In this document: positions 33,705 to 45,300 of the stretch, piece by piece
Layout of the letters: the number at the start of each line of letters is the position of its first letter
Position numbering within the stretch: position 1 is the stretch's first letter
Assembly: GCF_039555335.1 (NCBI RefSeq)
Contig: NC_092628.1
Coordinates: 60,561,547-60,625,546, forward strand
DNA: 64,000 bases
From: Amphiura filiformis
Taxonomy: Eukaryota; Echinodermata; Ophiuroidea; Amphilepidida; Amphiuridae
Reading direction: 5' to 3'
The notes under the pieces: model-generated
Database searches by the model: none
Seen by the model: only the letters and a program-made list of their open reading frames with translations
Told to the model about the DNA's origin: nothing
Program-made: the position numbers and the translations under genes

Positions 33705-33841
33705 ATATAACCCCATTCTTGGTCAAATTTGTGGCGTTTTATCAACCAAAGAAGATAACAATTTCTTCTCATCTTTTTTTACCCATTTGACTCATTACAC
33801 AATTTCGCTCGCATTTGTTGGTAAAGCCATTTTACTTGTAC

Positions 33842-34839
33842 TACAGGGTGTCCCAAAAAAAGAGGCCCCTCATTGCGCCCTCTTTTTCTCCTATTTTTAG
33901 AAAAGTTGATCAAGTATATGTTGGTATGTAAAGAAGCCTTTACCCGTTAGCTTTAATAAACCGAAACAATTATTTCAATCGGCTCATAACTTTTGAAGAT
34001 ATGCCCTTTTAAAGAAATGTATCAGTTTTTCACTCTGTCCACGGAGGAGGTTTGGCTACTTCAAAGATTGAAAAGTGCATATACTATGCATGAATATAAA
34101 ACATTCCTCGATGATAACTTTATAAAATAACAACTTTATTTTAGGGAATGGGATTTACCGGTGGGCTTATGGGTTATGGATTTTGTTTTAAAAGTGTCAT
34201 TAATTTGGGTGAAATTGATGTGGGATGGGACTTCTTTTGCTATACTTGCAATTACTTATGTTTTTCTCGGTTATTTTATGCATTTTTGTTTTATTATGTT
34301 TCTTACTTTCTTACTTTATTGTTTCTTGCTTTCTTTTATGACAACATAAGTCATTTCTCTTTTTGGAATAAAAGGTAGCTCTGAAAAGGGGTGTTTAGTT
34401 TGTCTTTGGTTGTTTTGATCTGAGTTTACTGTGCTGCTCTGCCCTCTATAATACCTGGTTGCCTCCTTGACGAATACAGGTTTCAGCCCTAGTCCTCATT
34501 GCATCAATTGCGTTGCGTATATATCAACCTTGTGCGCCGGATACTTGCGAATATAGCAGTAATATGTTTGCAAAGATCTTGGAGGTCTGGTGATCTTGCA
34601 GGCCACTCCACAGCATGACCCATCCCAACCACTCTGTTTGCTATCCGTGGACAGAGTGAGAAACGGGTACTTGTCTTTAAAAGGGCATATCTTCAAAAGT
34701 TGTATAAATAATTGTTATAGTTTATTAAAGCTAACATTTAAAGGTTTCTTTACATACCAAAATATATTTGATCAACTTTTCAGAAATAGGCGAAAAAGAG
34801 GGCGCACTGAGGGGCCTCTATTTTTTGGGACACCCTGTA
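33842..34839 (-). mobile_element. 1-kb mariner-like element with ~180-bp TIRs
   Basis: It begins TACAGGGTGTCCCAAAAAA and ends in the inverse, ttttttgggacaccctgta. Homology between the ends runs for about 180 bp (gaggcccctca, gaaaagttgatcaa, accaacatatac / cataccaaaatata, gaagatatgccctttt). Minus-strand coding remnant at 34605-34570 reads WPARSPDL, the motif around the last catalytic acidic residue of Tc1/mariner-type transposases. The rest of the frame is too short and broken to function. It is an internally deleted fossil. Confidence 0.78.
34496..34696 (-). pseudogene. Transposase remnant (DDE, Tc1/mariner-type)
   Basis: In the minus strand, gtggagtggcctgcaagatc and following bases translate as VEWPARSPDL then QDLCKHI. 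WPARSPDL normally precedes P-x-[DE] in mariner-like transposases; here the next residues diverge and no downstream helical domain follows. N-terminal helix-turn-helix and the first two catalytic acids are missing. The listed 66-codon ORF reads another frame across the same segment. Confidence 0.6.
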
Positions 34840-36717
34840 GTATAGCTTCTTTTTTTTTTAATAGTTATTTAGTCTATATTTTATAGATTTCTTTTTGACA
34901 ATGGAGGGATGGGGTAGTTAAAATTTAGTATCAATCAAGCATCTGTTGGATACTAGTAAGTTTATGGGGTAGGCCCTAAATGTGCGCGTAAAATGTGAAT
35001 ATTGAAGCTAAAACTGATGAAATATGGTGCAAAAGTGGAATTAATATGCACTTTTGGAGCTAAATCCCCCAATATTTTGGGGGGATGGTCCACAATCATC
35101 CCCCAATGTTGACGCCTGTATGTGGGTTTCTGACTGAATTAACCATGGTCATGTCCAGTGGCGTACCGTGGCCGCCCCAACCCCGGGGGGCTGAAGAAGA
35201 AACAATTTTGCCGCCCCTTCCTTAAAAGCCCGAAAAGGTTGACCCAATTTTTTTCACGGTCGTTTGAAAAGTGAAGAGCAAAAAAAAAAAAAAAAAAAAG
35301 GATTTTAGGCGCTAGCGCCCTAAAATCAACCTATTTTCAAAATTTTTTATGCTTTTTTTTTTTTTTTTGCCCTTTTTTCTTTGTTAATTCGTTTTGACGC
35401 CCCATTTGTTTTTGCCGCCCCTGTTTTTTGCCGCCCCTTCTTCCGCCGCCCCTTCGTTTTTGCCGCCCCTACTTTGACCCCGGGGGCTGGCGCCCCAAAG
35501 CCCCCCCAAAAAAAAAAAAAAAAAAAAATACGCGCATGTGACAGTCGGTGGCATAATCCGGTACGAGCAGGATACCAACAAATTATAGAAACATCTTTAG
35601 CGTGACATGAATTGAAACACTGATGTTGAGAGAAAAATCAGTAAAACTTAAAAGACAACAAATGAGAGCTAGAGGCCGGGGTCTGAGATGATAAGGGGGT
35701 GATAATCATGATAATTGGGTCTGGTTCAAAACGGGAGCAATTCAGTATGAGAGATTTCTTCAGATGCTCTTTCCGCTACATGAGCCTATGTAGATTTACA
35801 ATTATTAGTCAACTCAATGATACTGATACTGATAGGCCTAAAATGTCAGAGATGCGCCATTGGAATTTTGATTTGGGTCGGAAGTCATCTCTCATGCTGA
35901 GAGGATGCATGGTCCTAGCTTAGGCTACTTGTACTTGGCCAAAAATGCATCAGATGCACTGCAGCTGTGCAGATGGTAGAAATATATGAAACCACTCTAT
36001 GATGTACAACTTAACACAGCTTGAATTAATTGATACACATTATGCAATTATATTGAAACTTCTGAACATTTTGGTTCTAAAATTTTATAGATTCCCAGCT
36101 CTACCATGAAATAGACACGGATATATGATAAATGGCAGAATGACACTTTTTTTTTCACAAGAAAACCATAAACATGGGTCCCGATTTGATGAAACAAATG
36201 GTCAAAAACTGTCATGAAACAGCCGTTTTTTAGGTAAAAAAATTTCTAAACATGGGTCCCCATTTGAAAAAAAAAAAGATGGTCAAAACTGTCAAATCAG
36301 TCGTTTTTAAGGTAAAAAAATTCCTAAACATGGGTATGCCTAGAGCCTAGAGGTACGATCCAACCCAGAGTACCCACCCCGGGTTCCTCCGCATCGTGGT
36401 CCGCAGTTTTCAGTGGTTTTATATTGACCGCTTTTATATTAAAAGGCGTCAATTTATTTAATAATTGATATTAAAATATCTGATAATCTTACGCCTATGA
36501 ACGAAAATCAAATATTCCTTCTATATTCGTAAATGTCGTGTTTACACTTTAGGTCATTATCCTGATAAATTGTTTGGTATATGTCGTTCTAACGTTCAGA
36601 ATTGTGCGATGATGAAAAATTGATGAAATGTACCATGAAAACCGGTCTATGGGGACAAATTTATTGTCATATTTTTGCATATCAGCTCGTAAATATTTGA
36701 CCTAGATTTCTATCTCC
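34840..36717. other. Intergenic, transposon-derived
   Basis: A block at about 35156-35537 starts agtggcgtaccgtggccgcccc and repeats tgccgccccttc-type phrases, with A- and T-runs and a short hairpin (gattttaggcgctagcgccctaaaatc, 35303-35329). It is a repeat remnant. A ~75-bp tandem repeat lies at 36169-36333. No gene was found. Confidence 0.55.
36169..36333. repeat. ~72-bp tandem repeat, about 2.3 copies
   Basis: The unit aacatgggtccc, atttga, atggtcaaaa-actgtcat/aa, cgttttttaggtaaaaaaat recurs; the third copy is only aaacatgggta. Divergence between copies is moderate. Confidence 0.8.
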
Positions 36718-37491
36718 ATCGAATGTACACCACATTTCGCCATAATTCATTCTAGAAACGCTTGCTGTTAGAATAAGACAAATTTTAATGCTAAATTATT
36801 GCACATTCTAGGGAAGCGTGGTTACCGTTTTGAAATAACCGAGTGAGAGGGTTTTCAAGAAAATATTTTTCCTGTCAAAACTGAAGCATCCTCTGTATAA
36901 AAGAAAATATGAATATTAACTGCACATCATATATAACGATTCGTGATGCCCAATTGTGGTACATTTGATGTCGTTTATGAGGCAGAGAATTTTATTTCAA
37001 TTTTATATACGCCAAAATATTTTTTTAATTGAGTAAGAATAAGGATAGAAAAAACGTTGAAAATTCTATGTATAAATAACATTAGACCCGGCAAAAGATT
37101 ACTGTTTCGTTTTTATGGTAATCTAATCTTTTATTTCCTGAAAAAACATTTGGGGTCTAAAATGGATTTTTTATGTAATTGATAAAAACATCGAACGTGT
37201 ATACAAGAAAAATGGTAGGTTCCTCTATAGTATTTTACTGACCATGGAAATGTACTGACACCGTGCGAGCACATGTCAAAATCGATATAATGTATTGTCC
37301 ATATAGACGCGCATTTATCATGTTTATTGTCGGATTAACAACAATTGAGCGCTATTAATACACATTAATGTTTTTAGGCAAATAAAATTCCAAAATATGG
37401 TACGTTTTCTGCTTTTGCTTGTCACGTGGTAGGCCTATATTGAAGTTGCGATTATATCTTCAAATAAGTTTCAAATGGATTCCATCAAGAC

Positions 37492-37581
37492 AAGTGGCCG
37501 AGTGGTCTAAGGCGCTAGGCTCATAGAGCATATATTCAAAGCGGCGTGGTGCGCCGTGAGTTCGAACCCCGCCTCTGCCAA
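37492..37581 (+). pseudogene. tRNA-Leu/Ser-like sequence, copy 1
   Basis: The D-arm and A box (GTGGCCGAGTGGTCTAAGGCGC) are those of a type II tRNA-Leu, and the B box is gagttcgaacccc, ending in cctctgcca. The 5' acceptor strand (gacaagt) does not pair with the 3' strand (ctctgcc), and the T stem has a mismatch. The loop ctcatag would place CAT at the anticodon, odd for a Leu/Ser scaffold. It is a tRNA pseudogene or a tRNA-derived SINE head with intact-looking Pol III boxes. Confidence 0.65.
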
Positions 37582-38483
37582 ACTTTAAAAGAAGTAAAAT
37601 TAAAATTAAACTTTTGTTAAATTTCATATTGGGGAAATGTGACTGGGAGAATTTATGTATGGCGTGGAGTGGTGTGCATCGAATGTGTGTACACCACATT
37701 TCGCCATAATTCATTCTAGAAACGCTTGCTGTTAGAATAAGAAAAATGTTAATGCTAAATTATTGCACATTCTAGGGAAGCGTGGTTACCGTTTTGAAAT
37801 AACCGAGTGGAGGGTTTTCAAGAAAACATTTTTCCTGTCAAAACTGAAGCATCCTCTGTATAAAAGAAAATATGAATATTAACTGCACATCATATATAAC
37901 GATTCGTGATATCCAATTGTGGCACGTTTGATGTCGTTTATGGGGCAGAGAATTTTATTTCAATTTTATATACTAAGTACGCCAAAATATTTGTTTAATT
38001 GAGCAAGAATAAGGATAGAAAAAACGTTGAAAATTCTATGTATAAATAACATTAGACCCGGCAAAAGATTACTGTTTCGTTTTTATGGTAATCTAATCTT
38101 TTATTTCCTGAAAAAACATTTTGGGTCTAATGTCGAATATTCACATACTTGATCAAAACATCGAACGTGTATACAAGAAAATGGTAGGTTTTCCTCTATA
38201 GTATTTTACTGACCATGGAAATGTACTGAGACACAAGCACGTGTCAAAATCGATATAATGTATTGTCCATATAGACGCCCAGTTATCATGTTTTTGTTGG
38301 ATTTTTTTTTGTATAAAACACGTAGTTAACAACAATTGAACGCTAATAATACACATAAATGTTTTTAGGCAAATAAAATTCCAAAATATGGTACGTTTTC
38401 TGCCTTTGCTTGTCACGTGGTAGGCCTATGTTGAAGTTGCGATTATATCTACAAATAAGTTTCAAATGAGTTCCAACAAGACA

Positions 38484-38565
38484 AGTAGCCGAGTGGTCTA
38501 AGGCGCTGGGTTCATAGTGTCCAAAGCAGTCCGCCGCCGTGAGTTCGAACCCCGCCTCCGCCAAA
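38484..38565 (+). pseudogene. tRNA-Leu/Ser-like sequence, copy 2
   Basis: Equivalent position in the second unit: agtagccgagtggtctaagg (A box), ttcatag loop, then gccgtgagttcgaaccccgc (B box) and cctccgcca. As in copy 1 the acceptor stem does not close (gacaagt against ctccgcc). Shared defects show that the duplication copied an already degenerate tRNA-like sequence. Confidence 0.65.
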
Positions 38566-38882
38566 CTTTAATGAAGTAAAAGTAAAATTAAAATTTTACT
38601 TTTTAATAAATTTCTTATTGGGGAAATGTGACTGGCAGAATTTATTTATGGCGTGGAGTGGTGTGGAATGTGTGTGTTCGCCTTCAAGGTCAGAATAAGG
38701 TCACAAAATGCATTACCGAAATCAGAGGCCGAGTACAATGTGAGCTGAAAGGTGTCAAGAGCCAATCCAATGCCCGGGGGCTCGTCTAGAGTTCATTATT
38801 TGTACCAGGGTCGTTGCTGTAGGTAAACATGATTGATGGTAGTTCAGTCATGGATTCGTATTCGTGAAGTCCTGCATGTATG

Positions 38883-38918
38883 ATAATGTTGTTAAAGGTA
38901 TACCTTTAACAACATTAT
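38883..38918. repeat. Perfect 36-bp palindrome
   Basis: ataatgttgttaaaggta is followed without a spacer by its exact reverse complement. No loop, no mismatch. Confidence 0.95.
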
Positions 38919-40426
38919 ATTTATCAACATAGTAAAACATGGTATACGATATAGCAATTCATAGGCCTATATAGACACTGACATGATATCAGAAGTAAAA
39001 TATTTTTATGCCTTTTTTGGGAAAAAATGTATGTCTTCAATACGAAAGGTAAAAATTTTCAAATGATGGACGGCTTTCCTCCCAGCTACATACACATACT
39101 TGAAGTATATATCATTAGAATATGCCAATACAATAGATTGGTCTTACAATAATACTTGTTTCTATATATTATGGATCTGTAGTTCATTTGCTCAAACTCC
39201 ATATGGCGCCTGCATTAATTTAGTTTTCATCAGAAGCATTCTATACCGTATGCTTGTAGACGAGGTTTTACGGTATGATGCTTACTAAACTGTTGGCTTC
39301 AGGTTTTAACCATTTCCGACGTACCAAATCTGCATTCGCTTTAACCATGTATCATAATACATAGATACATGTATCGAAACAACCAAAAATAACATTTTCA
39401 TCAAATGACCGTTATTTTGTTGCCTATTTTAAAGGGGCATTTCGTGATCCACAGCCTCATCCCCCCACTTTTCTCCAAAAAAGTTGAGATTTTTATACTA
39501 CTGGAAAGCTTTGACTATAATTGTTATGTACCAAAAATTACTTGCAGATTAATTCGTATATTTGTTTACCAAAAAAACCTTGCAGATTAATTCGTATACA
39601 TGTAGGGCCTATTTGTTTAGCAAAATATCGTCACATTTGAATTTCGTTTTGGTAGGCCTATTTACAAAAGTGGATATGGAGCAGTGTTATACACATGCAT
39701 ATTAAACTCACAACCGCAAAATCGGAATCAACAGAAATTTTGGGAATAAGCTTTTTTCGTGGATATCTACTGAAAAATATCCTTAAAAGAGGATGATATA
39801 GGATCACGAAATCCTACTTTAGGAGTATAATCATGGGTAATTTCAACTTCCTGGCACGTAAGATAACAGAGATGTGACGATGACGGTAGAACTTTTTGAA
39901 TGACCCTCGTAGCTTAGGCTATTTCTGGAATTTTTTAATGAATTTCTGCAGTAAATTTAGACCTAAACCATAATACTAATAGGCTAGACATGTTGGAAAT
40001 AACCCATGCCTGACTGTTGTTTGTTCTCTGGGAAGGCATAATTTGGTTGATATTGTGTTGCTCTCAAAATGAACCATTTGAGTAAATATAAACATGGTTC
40101 CGTTTCTCCAAGACTGAATGGTGTGCATGTTATGTTTGCCTACACGTAGACTTAACTTGTGGCTCGGTAGTTTGTACATAGGCCTATATTATATTCAAAC
40201 ATAATTATTTGCAGAGCGCAGATTACCATTTTAACATGTCCGCCGCGATCGCAACAGCTATAGCTATTAAAATATCCCGGGTAAAATCATATGTACATGA
40301 TAGGGCCTATAGGCCTAATAATTATAGCAACCTTCAACCAACATTTTAGATAGCTATGGCAGCAGAAATCTGAATTCCAAAAATCTCCAAATAAATAGGC
40401 CTATAAATTTTAAGAATGGCCTGCTG

Positions 40427-40826
40427 CACTGCAAAAACAAGTGTTAATAGATTAACACTATTTGAGCAACACTTTTTAAACCGTTAATATATTAACATTT
40501 ATGTTAAAATATTAACAATTGTGTGTTAAAATATAAACACAAATGTTAATATTTGAACACATTAACGGTTTAACGTGTTTAAAAAGTAACATATGAACAC
40601 TTGTTTTTGGAAAGTGGTGTTAACGTGTTAAAGCATTTAAAAATGAACATCCTCATTTCATATACTGTAAATGTGTTAATAAAAGTGTAAAAGTGTTAAT
40701 ATTTTAACACATAATTGTTAATATTTTAACACAAATGTTAATATTTTAACACATTAAAGGTTTAACATGTTTAAAAAGTGTTGCTCAAATAGTGTTATAA
40801 ATGTATTAACACTTGTTTTTGCAGTG
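40427..40826. mobile_element. 400-bp palindromic MITE with CACTGCAAAAACAAGTGTTA ends
   Basis: cactgcaaaaacaagtgtta is inverted at the right as taacacttgtttttgcagtg. The interior is a dense lattice of gtgttaa / ttaacac words (aatattaaca, gtgttaaaatat, acattaacggtttaac) giving many alternative pairings. No coding frame. CACTG-type ends recall hAT-like elements but no target duplication was established. Confidence 0.82.
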
Positions 40827-42328
40827 TGACTGATGATCGTTGATGAATTTTCATAAACATGGTAAATCATCAAATAGCTGCAAATCAATCACTTGAATTA
40901 AACTTGACTATTCTGTTATTTTTTACGTTTGAACACATTTTTACGACTTTGGTCTATACCGCACCTGTAATTATTATTATCCCGGGATTATTATGCAGGC
41001 TAATAGGCCTACAAGCTTATTATATTTACCCGGGATATTTTGCCTGTTCATGCTGAAACAAAACTGCTATCCTGGTTTTACCAGAGATTGCAACAAGCCG
41101 TTTTGCTAGCCAGGTCTACTGCCCACTGCACCTGAGCACTAAGATTACTAAACATTCATGTTGTGGGCACCAATGCTAAACAGGTCATGTATTTACTAGT
41201 ACTCACATTATGAAAGTCCACAAGTTGCATAGCTGTTCGCATTCATGTTCATGCAAAGTCGATAATTATTGTAGGCTTTTGATCCTATTCCCGAAGTTGT
41301 TTTAGAAATTGCCAGCCGTCCATGAATGATGATCAATAATTGAAAACTAGGCTGCAATATAAAACCCCGGAAGAAATGCGAAAGTGAACTTAGCGTTGGT
41401 ACATGGGTACTGGTAGTTGGTTTTCATGCATCGTCGATTGCTACAGGGTGGCTCATATTGACAATGCTGGCAGAGTTTAACAATGCTGTCAGAGTAATCA
41501 GTGCACGTCACTCTACACTGCACTGTAATCATTGGTAATGTCACTGAGCCCTGACTGAGTCCTTCACTACATGCATGCATCGACCCAGAGTAGCTCGGAG
41601 TACTCTTGCGGAATGCAGATTGTATTTTCCTCTCATCTCAGCAAATAAATGTTTGATGTTTATGCACACCCTGACCCTACACAAACAAAATACTCATAGG
41701 TAAATACATGTACGACGTACGTGCTGCTCAGTGAGCTATGAATATATATCTAGGCTCCAATCTATTATAATTAGGCCTATAGCTGCTATTGAAGTAGGCC
41801 TATCAGTTAGGCACCCAACTCTTTCTATTTGCTGTTATGTTTGCAAAGAAACATACGAAACAAATCATGTAATTTTTTATGGTGTTTATGCCATCATCCC
41901 ATCATTTAAAAAATTACAAAAAATCGGCCATAAACCCTATGTGGCATAAAGTTATTAAGTTCACAAAGTTGTAAAAACTTTCCGATCGTTTATTTACATG
42001 ACGATCCAATAATGAGAATAATACGACGTTACGTTTAATATTCAAAATCCATTTGATTCGTTGATTCGATGCTATGCGCCCTGCAAATCAGCTGGTTTTT
42101 TTTATTATTGTGAGGGCGCTATTCCCCATAATTGATGGATTGATTGATACTACAAGCTGTCTTTACTCATTTCAGCTGTGGATGTGGATCATGTGGTGTG
42201 TTTTTTAAGATAAAAAATTCGCCCTGTAATTGTGCCATTGACATGTTTTATATGATCGACACTTCTTGTTGATTTTCATAGGATAAGGCTGAATACCCGA
42301 CCTCATGCAGACATCTTGATCTTCCAAC

Positions 42329-45300
42329 ATGTCTAATGACACTCTCTTATTTCGCTCTCGTCGTTCACCAGTACTAAGCTTACACGGGTGTGTTGCAAGT
42401 GGGCAACCAATAGCGTCCCAAGTAGGGGTTGGTAAGTACAGTGCAGTCTATGAGCGAGACTAGAATAATGAGATAATAAATAAATACACTCTGTAGTACA
42501 TGAGTAAATAGCCATGAAAACTAAGAGCACACAAAACGCCATGAGCCCAGTCCTTTAAGTTCAACTATAAAATGAGCTACATGTATATCAGTTAAAAATG
42601 GACACGCCATACTTTTAGTTAAAACATCTTCATAAATGATTGTAGTCCTTGCCCCTTACTGGTACATGATCAGGCATGAATTTATACAGTTTGAGATGAT
42701 TGTTTTATTTTTTGTTTTAAATACTAGCCCCAAATCGGCCAACTAGATTGGCTAAAAGGGGGTACTATTATACCCCTGGCAAATTTTGTGCCTATTTTTG
42801 CATTTTTCTCAAAAATTATAACGCATTGGTGACAAGTAAGATATGTATATTATAGGGGCAAGGACTACAACTACTGCACTGAAAATTCAGCAACTCAAGG
42901 CAAGTAGTTATTGATTTATCAATTGATCAAATAATGGTTTTCCCTCATTTTTGACTGTAACTCCAGTTTACTCCACAACTGTTGTCTGTGCTAAAATAAA
43001 AATTTCCAGTGCAGTAGTTGTAGTCCTTGCCCCTATACATATCTTACTTGTCATCAATGCTCTATAATTTTTGAGAAAAATGCAAAAATAGGCACAAATT
43101 GGACAGGGGTGTAGTACCCCCTTAATATGCCAGAGTAATTACAATATTTTTATGGCATAAAAAAATAAGCTTTCCAACTTTGGACTTTTGGATCAGAATT
43201 GCTATATATATTGAATACAGGCCTAACACATAATCAGTTCATGATATGTGACCATTGGACTCTACTTCACCTTTTTACCTTTGATTGGCATACCATGATA
43301 AAGATTAGATTACTATTACAGGGTGTGATCAGGACATACATGTACATGGATCAAAAGCAGCATTGTTCTTTGTTGTTTATTGCTGGATAGCTCTGGATGT
43401 TGCCTGTTGAAAGATTGAAAAACAGGTTTCTTTCATAATTATGTCATTTGTAAATGTTTTTTTTCTTCAATAAAACAAGTAAGGGGGCCATGACTATGTC
43501 AGTGACCACAGTCATTTTTTTTATAACCCCCTATCGCAGGCTAAATTTTTTTTATGACCCCTACCCCATCTCGGCTTGAAAATTTTTATGACCCCCCTTT
43601 CCACCCAAACAGACTTAAGACAAATTATTCACAGTTGGAACTATAAAGGCACAGAGCATGCAAACATTTTGATTGTAATTTTAAAGAATGCACATGGAGT
43701 GTGAAAACATTGAGTCAACAGCCCTTAACCCATTCTATTACCCCCATCAATGGCTTGATATGCATGTAAAAACAATATTTACACAACAAAAGGTGTTATC
43801 TGTTGAACAGTTTTGATAATTTGTGACATGATCAAGGGGAATGAGTCACATGTCGACCCTGGTCGAAAATGAGTTTTACATATATTTCTAAAGAGGACAT
43901 TTAGAGCTTTCTGAAACTGAAATGTTGACACGACTTTTCTTTGCAAAGTTACATCAATTTATCAATCGCTGAAAACAATATAAAACAAAAGAATTTTAAC
44001 ACTTTCTTTGCCAATATCTCAAAATCAATATTAGCGACATCCGACTCATTTCCCTTGATCGTGTCACATTTGTTACTTCTCTATCAACAAAAAAAACCCT
44101 TTTTTTCCTAATATGACTACCATTTACACATAATAAAATGGTTTAAAATGTTTGAAACTTGCATATATTTTAACCATTTTTAGGCCAAATATTACCCTAA
44201 AAATAGCCCGAAATGTCCATAAACTTTTTAAATATTGTCCAAATTAACTTGGATTTCTTTGTATTATATGTAGAAACACTACAGTGTATTTATAACTGCA
44301 TGAAAATGCCACATTGATACATGTATGTATTCATACACTTCAAGAATGGAAAGCATTTTTTTCATCATATCTGGCTATGAGCTCATTAATTATTCATGCA
44401 CTAATTTGCATAAAATTTACATAATTATTAAACTTGTTTCTCTAAAAGCTTAAAGTCCAAGCTTGCCTATGGTATGCCACTTATTGGTTTTTACCCAACC
44501 GATAACTGCAACACAGTAGTTATTATGCCTCCACACCACTCAAATATACCACTTTTGTGGGGGTAGTATAGGGTTAATAATTTGATAACCCCTTATTTTT
44601 TGTGTAAACAATTTACAACTCCTCTAGTTTGGGTATTAAAATTCTATGATCCCCATTATATTCATGACCCCCCCCCCCATTCCACATAAAATGACAGCCC
44701 CCCTAAAACATTTGTTAAAACCTTGTGTCTTTGTTAATTTATGCATAATAAAACCGGCATTATTCATGAAGCACCTGGTTTACTGCTTTACAACTTTATT
44801 ACTTAGACAGAAAAATAATTAAATATTAGAATATTTGCAAATTGAATAATATGAATTTAGTTTTTTTTTAAATGTGTCAAATATGACACTGGAATGAAAC
44901 GATTGCAAGCTGTCATACAATGTTAATGACAATCGTTGTATAGAAAAAGTGTAGGGAAATTGCATTCTTAAGAATTTTACATCTTATTTTTGGTTACCAT
45001 TTGACATAGACAATCACTGTGACAATCACTGTGTGTTGGGGAATGTATGATGAACAGGATTTCTTATCGAATTGAGGGCATGATCATTGTTTATATCCTT
45101 GGTTCCACCTTGGGCATTTTAATGAAGCCCTAATGCACAGAGCACTTTCTTTTTCAGAGGCATTTTACCCAATGCAATATAACTGTTACATTAGACTAGT
45201 CCTATATGATGAGTCCAGAACAAAAACGCATTGTTAAGGGATCTAGAACGAGCGTTTATGGCGTTTCGATAGTATTTTTTGTGGGACATGAGAGCACCTC

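Larger units (their letters stand above)
36718..38662. repeat. Tandem duplication of a ~0.96-kb unit carrying tRNA-like sequence
   Basis: Unit 1 (about 36718-37676) and unit 2 (about 37677-38662) align along their whole length: acaccacatttcgccataattc, acgcttgctgttagaataag, aagcgtggttaccgttttg, tgacctt-free spacer, attagacccggcaaaagatt and the tRNA-like block near each end. Differences are scattered substitutions and small indels (for example tactaagtac added in unit 2 near 37971). It is an old local duplication, not an assembly artefact, given the divergence. Confidence 0.85.
38663..42328. other. Intergenic sequence upstream of the GGT-like gene
   Basis: It contains a perfect 36-bp palindrome (38883-38918), a right-half fragment of family C (about 38990-39127: tatgtcttcaatacgaaaggt, gatggacggctttcctcccagctacatacac) and a palindromic element at 40427-40826. 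TAGGCCTA octamers are frequent. I found no gene. The GGT-like promoter should lie in the last part, before 42329. Confidence 0.5.

Noticed and set aside
35381-35605. Pro/Phe/Ala-rich ORF
   Set aside because: Arises from a tgccgcccc repeat in a transposon remnant; no independent support.
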